64,000 nucleotides of DNA from Syngnathus acus (GCF_901709675.1 NC_051106.1:1870001-1934000); one strand, 5' to 3'. Shown: positions 20,706 to 33,571, numbered from the stretch's first letter. Notes: a model not told the origin generated them from the letters alone. A program made the numbers and translations.

Positions 20706-22793
20706 ATGGAGGGTTGCATATCCGAACTCAAACTGTTTTCAACTATGGATTTGTGGTCGAAGCAGGAGGTCATCACTAAAGGAAGACCAACTCCGGAGTT
20801 AACAGGTTTAATTTGGACAACGGGACTTCGGAGCAGATCTTTTCAAACGGAGTGGTACGAACGAAAAGATTGGCTGTGTGGATGTGCAACAAGAAACCGT
20901 CTTTTCTGCTTTCCCTGCCTGCTTTTCTCGGGCTCTGACAGCGTTTGGATTACCAATGGATATAACGATTTAAAAAATTTGCCGAGGAGCCTATTCAGAC
21001 ATGAGCGGTCCGCCAGTCACATCCACAGCCAGATCGAGCTGAAAACATTTGGGATGTCGGGGATCGATTTAGCTTTGGACGAGCAACGAAGACTGAACAT
21101 CAGCATTCACAATGCAAAGGTGAAAGAGAACAGAGAAGTTTTAAAAGATCTCATCAATGCCACTTGCTTCCTCGCCAAACAGCAGCTAGCATTTCGTGGA
21201 AAATGTGGCAACCACGTGGAGTTCTTGCATGCCTTTACCGAGAAAGATGAGAAATCCACTGTATTTTCTGGCTTGTCAAACAGTATACAAAATGATTTAA
21301 TTGAAGCAGTTGGGGATGTCATTATAAATGACATTAAAAAGGAGATCAGTGCAGCTCCATTTGTTGCCGTAGAGGTAGACAAGACCACTGATGTGACAAA
21401 CCAAGCTCAGGTGTCGGTCATATTGCGCTATCTGGCTCTAACTGAAGCAGGCTGTGAGGTGAAGGAGGCGTTTTTGGGCTTCGATGACGTAAGTGAGGAC
21501 AAACCCGCTCCTGCTCTTTCCGAGTATGTCCTGGGAGTGCTGGAGAGGTATGGCTGCGTTGAAAAGCTTGTCGCTCAGACCTATGATGGAGCAGCTGTAA
21601 TGGCCTCAGAGCTTAATGGTGTGCAAGCTCAAATGAAAGAAAAAGTGCCCGAAGCCATGTTTACCCACTGTTACGCACACAAGCTGACCTCGGTGCTATT
21701 GCATTCGGCAAAGTGCATGCCCGAGTGTCGCACATTTTTTAAAACAGCTGAGGGACTAGCATCATTTTTCAGCAAGTCTACAAAGCGCACTCACTGGCTG
21801 GATGAAGTTGTTAAGCGCCGCTTACCCAGAGCCGATCCTATGAGATGGAACTCAAACTCCAGGCTGGTGCAGACTATAAGCATGCACCAAAATGATCTGC
21901 GCGCATTATTTAATGCCATTCAAGAAAACCCTGACAGCTGGGATAATGATACGCTGATGCTGGCAGAAGGATACGATCGGTGGCTGTCAAAATCATCCAC
22001 ATGCTTTCTTCTCATGACATACGAGGACATTTTCAATGAAACAAATGCACTTTACAGAGTGCTGCAGAACAAAGTAATGGACATTGAATACTGTCTTGCA
22101 CGCATCCGCGACACCAATGAAGCTCTCGAGCGCATGAAACTGGATTTTGACAGTTTCTATGAGCAATTTGAGCGGAAATGCAACACACTTGGCCTGATAG
22201 AGAGTAGAAGCGAACAATCAGTCACAAATGAACGAAAACGATTGTTCTGTAACATTCTGGATAACATCAGCTGTCAAATGAAGGCTAGATTTGACCATTT
22301 TGGTGAGCTGGCTTTCTTCGGTTTGGTGGACTGTACAAAATTCCCAAAAATGTCCCTGAATTTTGATGACACAAAAATGCAGAGCCTGTCAAAATACGCC
22401 AAATTCTTTGACTTTGTGATCCTAAAGGCGGATCTCGTTGGACTGTACGGCTCACAAACGGTGAGAGACGAATGTAAATCTCCTGGACAACTTCTCAACT
22501 TTTTGGTCCAGAAGAAGCTCATTCAAGTAGTTCCTGAGGCGACAAAGTTACTCCAGCTCGTGATCACTGTTCCAGCTACGATGTCGTCCGTGGAGCTCTC
22601 ATCCTCAGCGCTTAAGAGGCTGAAAACATACAGTCGGAACAGGACTGAGCAAGAACAACTTTCTTCCCTGGCAGTGATCTCCATTGAGACTGAGAGACTT
22701 TTAAAACTAAAGGAGGACGAGGACAACTTTTACAAACAAGTATTTGATGCATTTGTCCAGAAGGAGCAGCGCATGGACTTTGTATATATATAA
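20706..22793 (+). CDS. Intact hAT-superfamily transposase (ZMYM1-like / TTF-type finger)
   Basis: A single uninterrupted frame of 695 codons from ATG 20706 to TAA 22791-22793. The N-terminal TTF-type zinc finger includes Cys58, Cys60, Cys68 and Cys71 (WLCGC...FCFPC). A DUF4371-like catalytic half follows, with VEVDKTTDVTNQAQVS (the usual place of the first catalytic Asp), YDGAAVMASE and HCYAHKL. The conserved RW pair is in DPMRWNSNSR. The hAT dimerisation tail has SSALKRLKTYSRN and LAVISIETE. Proteins like this are often annotated 'zinc finger MYM-type protein 1-like', but they are transposases or domesticated relatives. No intron and no frameshift in 2.1 kb suggests a young or selected copy. 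The second catalytic residues were not verified. Confidence 0.85.
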   Translation: MEGCISELKLFSTMDLWSKQEVITKGRPTPELTGLIWTTGLRSRSFQTEWYERKDWLCGCATRNRLFCFPCLLFSGSDSVWITNGYNDLKNLPRSLFRHERSASHIHSQIELKTFGMSGIDLALDEQRRLNISIHNAKVKENREVLKDLINATCFLAKQQLAFRGKCGNHVEFLHAFTEKDEKSTVFSGLSNSIQNDLIEAVGDVIINDIKKEISAAPFVAVEVDKTTDVTNQAQVSVILRYLALTEAGCEVKEAFLGFDDVSEDKPAPALSEYVLGVLERYGCVEKLVAQTYDGAAVMASELNGVQAQMKEKVPEAMFTHCYAHKLTSVLLHSAKCMPECRTFFKTAEGLASFFSKSTKRTHWLDEVVKRRLPRADPMRWNSNSRLVQTISMHQNDLRALFNAIQENPDSWDNDTLMLAEGYDRWLSKSSTCFLLMTYEDIFNETNALYRVLQNKVMDIEYCLARIRDTNEALERMKLDFDSFYEQFERKCNTLGLIESRSEQSVTNERKRLFCNILDNISCQMKARFDHFGELAFFGLVDCTKFPKMSLNFDDTKMQSLSKYAKFFDFVILKADLVGLYGSQTVRDECKSPGQLLNFLVQKKLIQVVPEATKLLQLVITVPATMSSVELSSSALKRLKTYSRNRTEQEQLSSLAVISIETERLLKLKEDEDNFYKQVFDAFVQKEQRMDFVYI

Positions 22794-23255
22794 AGAACGA
22801 TTGAAAACAAGTTTTTGATTCCATGTGCTTTATTGAGTGTTTTTTATGTGTGAAGACTGTTAATATAGGATTTTAATTAAAATAGTTTAAATTAAATAAT
22901 GAATAAGCTACTCTAGAGCGGCGTTCCCCAACCTTTTTTGTGAGACGGTTAGGTGTTGGACAAATTTTAACGGGGGGGACCGTCAGTGCCTCCCAAGTCA
23001 TGAGCCCCATCACTCACACACATTCAAGCATACAAGGAGAGATGCCACAGTGAACACACTGATGTATAAATGTATTGAAATTATTTAGATAGAAATAGGA
23101 CCTGACTAAAATAAACGGTTTAAAATAAAATTATTTTTTAATAATTGAACAACAGATACTGTAGTCTAATTCTTTCTACCTATTAAATCTAGCTCGGTAG
23201 ACGGCGCTAATGAGCCTGAACGCTTGTTTCCAGCCTCTCATTCAACTCAAGACGA
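22794..23255. other. Transposon 3' flank and hAT-terminus-like remnant
   Basis: After the transposase stop is AT-rich sequence. From about 22915 a GGCGTTCCCCAACCTTTTTT segment resembles the terminal repeat of Charlie-type hAT elements. It is followed by degraded sequence and ends where the next element's target duplication starts (23248). I cannot tell whether this terminus belongs to the transposase gene or to a separate element. Confidence 0.4.
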
Positions 23256-24171
23256 TAGTGATGTGCATTCCAGTTCTTTTAGGTGAACTGAATCTTTAGA
23301 ATCAGTTCACTCAAAGGATTCGTTCAAACGAATCGTTCAATGAATCCCCCCTAACCCTACCCCCCCCACCGTTATGCCGACATTTGTTAATTTTGGAGAC
23401 ACCAACTCATATAACAACGTAAAACACATACATATTGTCATATAAAGCAGTTAACCAAATGTCTGATTTTTATGTTTTAATTGGCGAATATAAAAACAAG
23501 GAGTAAAACACCAGACAAGTTATAACTTAAATGTTTATTAAAATAATAATAATAATTAAAGTACATCTCAAACCAGCAATCTAATGTGAAACTGTAGTCG
23601 ATATATCGGATAACAATATTTAGGCATATATATGCATACATGTTATGTAAAACCTACTATAAGTAAATCGTAAATCTACATTCTGGTTTACGCAACACGT
23701 CCACTGACTGATCCGTTGATGCACAGGAAGGCAGTTCACTCATTGACTCGTTCGCGAACGGGAAAGCCAGGATTCGTTCCCTCACTGATCCGTTCTCGCG
23801 GTGAACTGGAAATGCGAATCACTCAGTGAGTGATTCACTCACCGAGTGATTCGTTCACTCACAGATTCGTTCGTTGGTGAACGGGAAATGCAATTCACGA
23901 CTCGTTCGTGAACGGGAAGTTACGTCACTGACTCGTACAGTCCCTCCTCCATCTAACGTTCGCTGGCGCTGCTGATTGGCTGATTTCCTTCTTCGTTTTG
24001 TTTTACGGCGAGGTAGCACCAGCTGCAATGGGCATTACTGACATCTACTGGTTGAAGTTATATATGAAAGGAAAAAAAGAACGAATCACTTTAGGAAGTG
24101 ATTCGTTCACTCTCGTTCACTGAAAGGAGTCGTTCTTTTTGAACGAGTCGTTCACTCACGAGCCAACACTA
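23256..24171. mobile_element. Non-autonomous hAT-like element with 8-bp TSD, upstream of hadha
   Basis: The left flank CAAGACGA (23248-23255) is repeated exactly at 24172-24179. The element starts TAGTGATGTGC and ends AGCCAACACTA, whose reverse complement is TAGTGTTGGCT, so the termini form a short imperfect inverted repeat. An 8-bp duplication plus short inverted repeats is the hAT signature. The interior is rich in GATTCGTTC/GAACGAATC-type repeats in both orientations at each side, with no transposase frame. The hadha ATG is 81 bp from the element's right edge. Confidence 0.85.
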
Positions 24172-24252
24172 CAAGACGACGAAGAAGAGGTAGCGCTAAT
24201 TAGCTAGCTTGCTAGACGTTCCCGACTGACCTCCGCCCGCTCCTGCCGCAAA

Positions 24253-27200
24253 ATGGCTTGTATTCGTTCCCTGGGTGTTCTCTCCAAATTGACGCTAAGG
24301 AGATACGCCGCCACACCAGGTAAAACATACCCGGATGTTTTGATGTTGTTAAATGTTTTTAACATATCTTTTGTCTAAGTTAGCGTATGTAAGGCTGACT
24401 GTCTTACTCAGTTGGACTAAAAGCGGTAACTGGTTTAAATGAAAGGCGTGCAAAGGCTAATGTATGAAATAACTTTAGTTTGCGAGTCCTTAGTTTACCA
24501 TCTCACAGTCACCTTTCCCCCACTTTTAACATTGACATTCTTTTCAAAATGTGACTCGTGAAGGAACATCAGTACTGCCAGGAAAAGACTGTTGAAATTG
24601 GACAATTCTGCTGCAGATGATATAAATGAGGTGTCAGTTTGAATTATTATTTTTTTATTTTTGCTTTCGTTTAATGTTAGTCTCAAATTGCTATTGAATT
24701 GGCTCCGATTAGAAGTCTGGCATCTCGAATGTGGGTGAAGGGTCACCATGACACAGGGTTGCAGTGGGAGCGTATTGAGGTCGGTCATTCAAATCCTCTG
24801 ACGGCCATATGACAAAACGAATACTAAAATAGATAAATATTTACATTTATCATGCAGCAGTGCACATGCTTTCAAAGATTCAGCGTTACTGTCGTAGTGT
24901 ATCGGCATTCTTTTTGTGTTACTTTTCTGAAGTATCTACTATTTGCTCGTTTTTTGTTTTACTACACAGGATCCTCCTTTCGAACCTTCTCAGTGGCCAC
25001 CCCAATGCTAGGTATCACTTAACTGATAATACCTTCCTAATCAAAATCTTTGCAGATTTTCACTATTGTAAATAGTAAAGAATGACAGTTGAGTTGTCTA
25101 ACAGTATGTTGTCTCCTTCTGTTTTAAGCCCGAACACACGTCAGCTATGAAGTCAAGGACGACGTTGCTGTGGTTCGAATCAATGACCCCAATTCCAAGG
25201 TAAAACACAATTATTTTTTGGGGGGGGCCTTTAAAAAGCTATTTTTTACATATGGGAAATGTCTATGCACAGAAGCGTGCATGTGCCAATAATTCTTCAT
25301 TCATTCAGGTCAACACACTGTCGGTCCAAATGCAAAAGGAGCTGACGGAGGTGATGAACGAGGTGTGGGCCGACAATGCCGTGCAGAGCGCTGTCCTCAT
25401 CTCCTCCAAGCCGGGATGCTTCATTGCGGGAGCGGATATCAAGTAAGACGGAACCTCCAAAGTCCAACATTCATAACAATGTTTGTTATTTTGGGGGAAT
25501 GTCATCAATGACCACGTTTGGGCCGTAGTATGATCCAGAACTGCAGCAACGCCGAGGAGGTCATGACACTCTCGCAGGAAGGCCAGAAAATGTTTGAGAG
25601 GATCGAAAAGTCCCCAAAGCCCATCGTGGCCGCCATCAATGGCTCCTGTTTGGGAGGCGGCTTGGAGGTCAGCTGAGTGTCTTGCTGCCACACTCCAGTT
25701 TTTCCCCTTTTCTTTCACCTCTCAATGCTCTCCTTGTCAACCCAGTTTGCCATCGCCTGCCAGTACCGGGTCGCGACTAAAAGCAAGAAAACGGTGCTGG
25801 GTACGCCAGAAGTCATGCTGGGCCTTTTGCCGGGAGCCGGAGGCACGCAGAGACTGCCCAAAATGGTTGGTGCTGCGATTTGTTTTTTTGTATTTATTTA
25901 TATTTTTTAAGGATGAATCCCAACTATTGCTTTTGCTGCCTCCAGCTGGGTCTGCCCAGCGCCTTTGACATGATGCTGACGGGACGAAACATTCGAGCAG
26001 ATAAAGCCAAAAAGATGGGACTTGTCGACCAGCTCGTAGACACCCTCGGTAAGACAAAGACTTCCTTCACCTTGTGTCTTATTTGTCGAACATTGCCTAA
26101 TAGTCCTCCTGAACAGGACCCGGTCTAAAGAGCCCCGAGGAGAGGACCATTGACTACCTGGAGGAGGTTGCTGTGGAATGTGCCAAGGGCATCGTGAGCA
26201 AGAAGATTCCTTTGCGCAAGGAGAAGGGCACGATGCAGAGTAGGTCACGGCCTTCCTTCAGCCACTACACTATGCGACGCCACTTGAACACTTCTGACCG
26301 TCTCCCCATCGGCAGAGATCCAAGACTATGTGACGGGCTTTGAGATAGTGCGCAAGCAGATATACAAGACGGTCCACGGCAAAGTCATGAAACAGAGCAA
26401 GGGGCTTTATCCTGCCCCCCTCAAGATCATTGAAGTAAGTTCTTGTCCTGTTCATGAACATTTGACATGACCTGCAGTTGAACTCTTTGGTTTGTTGCTT
26501 CCAGTGTGTAAAAACCGGCGTGGAGCAAGGTCCCGTTGCCGGATACCTGGCAGAGTCTCAGGTACAATTAGCCACTCGTGTGCGAGGAAAGTGTTCTTGG
26601 CGCAGGTAACAACAGACTCCTTCTCTCCGTGTGTCGGCAGAACTTTGGGCACCTGGCCAAAACCACAGAGTCTGCGGCCCTCATTGGACTCTATCACGGT
26701 CAGGTGGCGTGCAAGAAAAACCGCTTTGGGAGCCCTGCAAAGGAGGTCAAGTGAGTCGCTCTGCGGCCATCTTTGTAGTCCTCCGTTCAAGTTGAACCGA
26801 ATGGTTTCTCTTCCACTAGAATACTGGGAATTTTGGGCGCTGGCCTGATGGGAGCAGGCATCGCCCAGGTGATGGTGGACAAAGGCGTGCACACCATCCT
26901 CAAGGATACCACAGAAGCCGGGCTGGCACGCGGCGAGCAGCAGGTGTACAAGGGGTGCGTTATTTTTGCAAGACTGTTCGGAGCGGCCGTTTGTTTGAGG
27001 CCATACAACCCAAACTCGGGGTTGGCAGATTATTTTTTTATAAAGTTTGTCATGCCAAATGTTTTGTCATTGTAAGGTTGAACGACAAGACCAAGAAGAG
27101 GAGCATCACGTCCTTTGAGAGGGACTCCATTTTGTCCAACCTGTCTGGCACGTTGGACTACAGCAGCTTCGCGAAGGCCGACATGGTGATCGAGGCCGTG

Positions 27201-29293
27201 TTTGAAGACCTCAAAGTCAAACATGCTGTCCTCAAGGAAGTGGAAGCCGTGAGTACAACTCCTAAACGCAACGCATGCTTTTGATGAAATTCACATTCAA
27301 GCCGCAGACGATGCTGCAAATCTTAGGTGTGTCTATTTGCATGATTCGGTGAGTGCTGCTTTTTTGGTCTGCAAATGAGTTGTTGCATTTAAACTCTCCT
27401 ACACAGGTGGTTCCTCCTCACTGCATCTTTGCCACCAACACATCGGCTCTACCTATCAAGGACATCGCCGCGGCCAGCAAGAGGCCTGACAAGGTTTGGA
27501 ACAAATATTTTTTTTGTGAGCAAGAGTCGCGAAAAACTAAAAACCATCTTCGTCATGGTCAGGTCATCGGCATGCACTACTTCTCCCCGGTGGACAAGAT
27601 GCAGCTCCTAGAGATCATCACCACCGAGAAAACCTCCAAGGACACCACGGCGTCGGCAGTGGCTGTGGGGCTCAAGCAGGGCAAAGTCATCATCGTGGTC
27701 GGGGTGAGGCTTTCATGGACATATTTCAGGAGAATTTTAAAAAAAAAAAAAAAAAAGAAAAAAAAAGAAAAGTGCAGCAATTACATGGAAGCGACTGTGT
27801 GTCTCCAGGACGGACCAGGATTCTACACCACTCGCTGTTTAGCGCCTATGTTGGCCGAAGCCGTGCGAGTATTTCAGGTTTGTCGCATAGCGCTTTGCTC
27901 AAGTGCACGTCGAGATCTCAAGTTCAGGATAATCTCCAGTAGCAGTCAGGATTTTTCAATAGACTGGCAAAATATTGAGCATGTTGGCTTCACCGTGCGG
28001 TCGGTCGTCCGCAGGAAGGGGCGGACCCCAAGAAGCTGGACGCGCTCACCACCAGCTTCGGCTTCCCTGTGGGCGCTGCCACGCTCATCGACGAGGTCGG
28101 CATCGACGTGGCTGCCCACGTGGCTGAGGACCTGGGCAAGGCTTTCGGATCGCGCTTCGGCGGTGGCGACGTGCAAGTCCTGAAGACGCTGGTGGACATG
28201 GGATTCAAAGGTCCCTTAAGATTGACTTGAAAACGTTTTTTCAACTTGACTGTATTCTCAAAGGATGACTCATTTTCTCAAATTTGACTTTAACCAACTT
28301 TATATTTGTAGTTTTTGAATTTTTGTTGAAAATAACTAATCTTGTAGCGTTACGAATTTTCTTTAGAAAAGTAATTTTCTAAAAAAAAAAAAAAATACAC
28401 ACAATTTAAAGCCCAGGTATCACACTAATAAATTATTCAGTTTTACGTTTTACTCATTTAGTTGTGGTCTATTTAAAGTGGAACAGCGATGCTTTTGTCT
28501 GATTTTCAAAAATGTTATATTAATAAAAAAAATGTTTTATTTCTTTAGGTCGCAAGTCAGGAAAGGGTTGCTACGTGTACCAGCCAGGCCTGAAATCCAA
28601 AGACGTCAATCCGGAGATAGGGGAAATCCTGGAGAAATACAAGATCGCTCCCAATCCTGCTGTGTTAGTTCAAGCTCATCAATGAAATTACCGAGCTGCG
28701 GTTCCATTCTGAAAGCGTCTTCACCTTCATTCCAAATCTTTTTTTTTTTTTTCAGTTCGTCCGACTATGACGTCCAATACCGACTGGTTTCTCGTTTTGT
28801 CAACGAGGCGGTGTTGTGTTTACAAGAAGGCATCTTGAACAGCCCGCTGGAGGGAGACATCGGCGCCGTTTTCGGTTTGGGCTTCCCCCCCTGCCTTGGA
28901 GGTCAGACTTTATCTTATTCTGTTGTCACACCATGTATAAACATATTTATAAAAAAAAAAAAAAACCTCACCCAAATTTCGACCTCTGGAACGTCTGCCC
29001 ACCCATCGGTCGTGAAAGGACACAACCAGCGTACGTTTTACCCAAACGAGCTGCAGTGTTCATGTTTATCACTTTCTGCAAATGCAGAAAGGAAATGTGT
29101 TTGTATTTGCAAATAATGAGAGTTCACGTCTCCATCCGGATTTCCAGGCCCGTTCCGCTTTGTCGACACCTTTGGCGCCGACAAGCTGGTGGAGAAGATG
29201 CGGAGGTATGAGGCGGTCTACGGGGATCACTTCACGCCGTGCCAGCTCCTCCTGGATCACGCCAGCGACGCCACAAAGAAGTTTCACAAATGA
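24253..29293 (+). CDS. hadha: Mitochondrial trifunctional protein alpha subunit (HADHA)
   Basis: Twenty exons: 24253-24319, 24970-25011, 25129-25199, 25309-25442, 25529-25667, 25746-25865, 25946-26048, 26117-26239, 26316-26434, 26505-26561, 26641-26750, 26820-26954, 27077-27248, 27407-27493, 27563-27703, 27809-27877, 28015-28210, 28549-28663, 28756-28901 and 29148-29293. All phases agree, giving 763 codons plus stop, the length I recall for human. It carries long-chain enoyl-CoA hydratase and 3-hydroxyacyl-CoA dehydrogenase activities of beta-oxidation and pairs with HADHB on the inner membrane. An Arg-rich presequence opens it. The crotonase fold has [24 protein letters not shown] and [20 protein letters not shown]. 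The NAD fold has [11 protein letters not shown], and the catalytic His lies in [22 protein letters not shown]-type and [15 protein letters not shown] blocks follow. No defect is seen. Confidence 0.96.
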
Positions 29294-30168
29294 ACCGCTC
29301 GTTGCCTTTGGCCTGTCGCCGCTTAACACGAATGCAGTCGACCACATCAACAAGGTGCCTCATCACAAGAATTGGATGCTTTTCATTTTTACCAGATCAA
29401 CACACACGTAGTCGGTGATATAGGTGCATTAAAATATTCCGAAAGAATATAATAATTCACGCTGGAATGTACCAGGATGGCAGGTAGTGTTTGTTTTGTA
29501 CATTTAAAGATGTTATGGGATTGTTCATGTAAATGTAGGGCCTTAAATACATTTTGTTATTGAATCAAAGCCTTTTTATGTGTTTTGTATGTATATGAGA
29601 TTACTTAGTGCCTGAAATGTAACAAAATGGGAATTAGTTTTTTAAAATTATTTGTTAATCTATTTTAATTTTATTGTATTATTCATTTGGTAAAAATTCA
29701 AATACGTACTTCAGTAACTTTAAAAAAAAAAAAAAAACTTGAATATTTGTATGTGTTTGGCAGGTGGCAAGGTAAGGACATTTTTTTAGTGTTATGGACA
29801 AATATATAATATATTAAATACATTTTAGGAACCAATTTGAGGAAGAAACTGGTAATATAATGCAAGAAATACAGCATTACATGACGGGCGGACAGCGGGT
29901 TCGTTTCGTGCTGCAGTGACGTGATTGGAGGTGGGCGGGTCACGTGTGTTTGTCTCGCCTGTCCGTCGTCATCGTCATCAGGGCGTGTGCCAGAGCTGCA
30001 GTTGTTGACACCGGCGTGTTGTCATCCTCCGACCCGGGTTGCGGAGCCTGCGTCACGGATACGGCTACGCGCGTTCACCGTGAGGCGGCCTCATGAGTGA
30101 AAGCGTGAAAGAAAAAAAAAAGAAAGTAGGCGCGGTCCTCCGTGCATTTAGCGAATTTTCCCCGTACC
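29294..30168 (+). promoter_or_regulatory. hadha 3' flank and kif3c promoter region
   Basis: After the hadha stop, ATTAAA at 29428-29433 is the best polyadenylation candidate, and AT-rich sequence follows to about 29,870. From about 29,880 to 30,168 the sequence becomes CpG-rich, with a GC box (GTGGGCGGG, 29931-29939) next to an E-box (CACGTG near 29941). It is probably the kif3c promoter and 5' UTR. The kif3c start codon 30169 has an ACC context. Confidence 0.5.
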
Positions 30169-33100
30169 ATGTCCAACAAGGGGAAGACGTTCGAGTCGGT
30201 CCGGGTGGTGGTCCGCTGCCGACCGCCCAGCAACAAGGAGGCGACTGCCGAGAATGGACGCACCATCCTGGAAGTGGACACCGAGTTGGGCCGCATCTGC
30301 GTCCGTAACCCGAGCGCGCCACCCGGCGAGCCCGCTAAGGAGTTCACCTTCCATTCAGTGTTCGGCTGGGGGTCCACCCAGAGCGAGGTGTACGACGACG
30401 CAGTCAGACCCCTGGTGGATTCGGTTCTGCTGGGCTTCAATGGCACGGTTTTTGCCTACGGCCAGACCGGGACGGGAAAGACCTGGACCATGAGGGGGGT
30501 GCCGGCCGACCCAGAGAAGCGGGGCGTCATCCCCAACGCCTTCCACCACATCTTCGCGCACATCTCGCGTACCCGGGGACAGAAGTACTTGGTCCGGTCC
30601 TCTTACTTGGAGATCTACCAGGAGGAGATCCGGGATCTGCTGAGTAAGCATACTGTGATGATAATAATTCAGAATAATAACTGTTTGTAGTTGTTCACTC
30701 AATAGTGATTGAAAAAATAATGTGTACTTTTCTGTCAAATATTAGATTGTTCCCTCTCAATTATACCCCCTAAAGTTCTTCCTTGACAATAGACAAAGGT
30801 AATAAAGGTAGCATCGATCACAAATAATGCAACAACACATGTGGAGAGACAATCAGACAGTGCTTACGGGCCTATATTTTTTATCTGCTGTGACAAGGAA
30901 GAGAATGACTCCAAACACAGCCTCTGCATTTTTTGAATGGTGGACCAGATAGTTAATCAATTGCTTTGTAGAGATTAGAGAGTAGGGAATGATTTGGAGC
31001 ACAGTCACTGCATTCGGGATCATTCATTCTTCATTCCCTGCTCCTTAATCGCTATTCTGAGAGGTAACCGATGTCGTTGAACAAATCTTATTTTTTCAGT
31101 GGAGAGAGGCCGAAAACTGGAGTTGAAGGAAAGCCCACAGGAGGGCGTCTACGTCAAGGACCTGTCCTGGGTGGTCACCAAGGACCCGGCTGAGATGCAC
31201 CACCTACTGATGATGGGCGACCGTTCCCGCTCGGTGGGCGCAACCAACGCCAACCGGTGTAGCTCGCGCTCGCACGCCATCTTCGCCGTGACGGTTGAAT
31301 GTGGGTCAGAGTCTGAAGACCCGGTCCGCGTGGGGCGCCTCAACATGGTGGACTTGGCCGGGAGTGAGCGCCAGAGTCGAACCGGCGCCCAAGGCGGCCG
31401 CCTGCGCGAGGCAGCCAAGATCAACCTGTCACTGTCCGCCTTGGGTAACGTCATCTCGGCGTTAGCGGACGGCAAGGGGGGCCACGTCCCCTACAGGGAC
31501 TCCAAACTCACCCGGCTCCTGCGGGACTCGTTGGGCGGCAATGCCAAGACGGTCATGATCGCCACAGTAGGGCCCTCGGGGCGTGACCGCCACGAGTCTC
31601 TGGCCACCCTGAGGTACGCCGGCCGGGCCAAGAACATCAAGAACAAGCCCCGTGTCAATGAGGACCCAGAGGCCGTCCTCCTCAGGGACTTCCAAAAGGA
31701 GATTGCCAGACTCAAGGCCCTCCTGGAGGAGCGAGGCGCCCTGGCCAAGGAGCGGCGGCAACGGCGGAGGGAGAGCAAGAGACTCAGCAGGGACCTCACA
31801 CAACTTTGGAAGGAGGACGAGGGGGAAGACAGCGGCGGGCCCTCGAAGTGGCGACACTCTGCTGGGAAAACGGATGACGGACAGTGGGATCAGGAGGCTG
31901 TGGAGAAGATCATCGAGAAGTACAAGGTAGACCAAAAAACAGCAGTAATCAATTGCTTATGGATGCTACAAGGTGGCGGCAGAGCACTTTCTTTACTCGA
32001 AAATTTATTTGAAAAATATGTTTGTGGCCAGGCTATGGAGAGCAAATTGCTTGAAGGAGGCAAGACCATCATGGATCACACCAACGAGCAACAAAAGTTG
32101 CTTGAACAGAAACGGCAGGAGATCACCGAGCAGGTGAGAAAACATCTTGCGCAAACGTCCGCTGACAATTGCAGCGAGTGACCGAGCGATTTTTTTTTTA
32201 TTCTTCTTCAAAGATCTGCCGGGAGCGGCAGATGCAGCAACAGGTGATGCTGCGGGACGAGGAGACGCTGGAGATGAGGGAGACCTTCTCCTCACTGCAG
32301 CAGGAAGTGGAGATGAAGACCAAGAAGCTGAGGAAGGTCAGAACGGGTAGATTGTATAGGATTGATTTTTAAAAAAATGTTGTTGTTGTTTTTTTTTTTT
32401 ATTATAAATCAACAGCATTTTTTCCATCAAACATTTTGTCTTTTTGTTCTTCGTAATTTTCTTTGCTTTTCCTTGTTTGGCCCATCCAGATTCCATTTCA
32501 TGACTACTGTCGATGCAAGTCTTGACTTTGCTGTTGTCTCCTCTGGCGTGCGCACATTTAGCTGTACACTAAACTCCAGCTAGTGTGGGCCGAGACGCGT
32601 GACGTGATGGACGAGCACGTCGCGACCAGGCAGGAACTGGAGCAAACGCAGGATGAACTCACCCGAGAGCTCAAGTTCAAGTGAGGACGGATATTATTGC
32701 GGCTCACGTAATAATTATTATGGGATGTTCTCCACCTAGATATGACCATGACTTCAACTGCACCTAATTGGTGGGGGTGCCTATTTTCAGATCCCTATTG
32801 ATGGAGAACTTTGTCCCCCCTGCCGAAAAGAAGAAGCTGATCAACAGACTTCACTTTGACGACGAGGAAGATCAGTGGAGGCTGATGTCGGTCATCCCAT
32901 TGGAAAGGTACCATGGAGAAAACCGCATCCCGTACTGAATGTGACCATGACACAAGAATAGGATGAAACTATTTCACTGAGAAAGATTTGCAAACATTTA
33001 GTATTACTTTGCCATGAAAAACAAAATACTCACTTGCCCACATGTGCACACTAGCACGGCCACTCGAGTGAAGCGAAGGCCTCTGTCCGCCGTGGGATAC

Positions 33101-33532
33101 AAGCGTCCAATCAGCCAGCATGCACAAGCGGCCGTCGCCACGGCAACAGGAGCCCCGTCCAGATATCAGGTCAGCGCTTGCTGCTTGCACAGACAAAATA
33201 TGAAATGGAATACTATCATCTGTGTGTGCGTGCGTGTTACCAGGCTGAAAACGTCATGCTACTGAAGCTGGACGTGTCTCCGCCCAGCATGTTCACCCTC
33301 AACCTTCACGGGTCTCGATTGGAGAGGGTCTTCTCCCCCACCTTGATGTCGTCATGCGGGTCGGATGTCGTCATGCGGGAGAGGACCCGGTCATCGACAC
33401 GGCTCAGGAAGTCAAGATCCTGGTGAGATCATTATTGTTATGAAATACCACCACAACTACTAATGACAATAATGATAAAATAAAATGGCATAGAAATTGC
33501 TAACAAATGCCAAGAACTTTATAAATACCCTA

Positions 33533-33571
<39 letters not shown>

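Noticed and set aside
31462-31935. Long open frames on the minus strand across kif3c exon 2
   Set aside because: Antisense shadows of GC-rich kinesin coding sequence. No family signature and no splice or start context.
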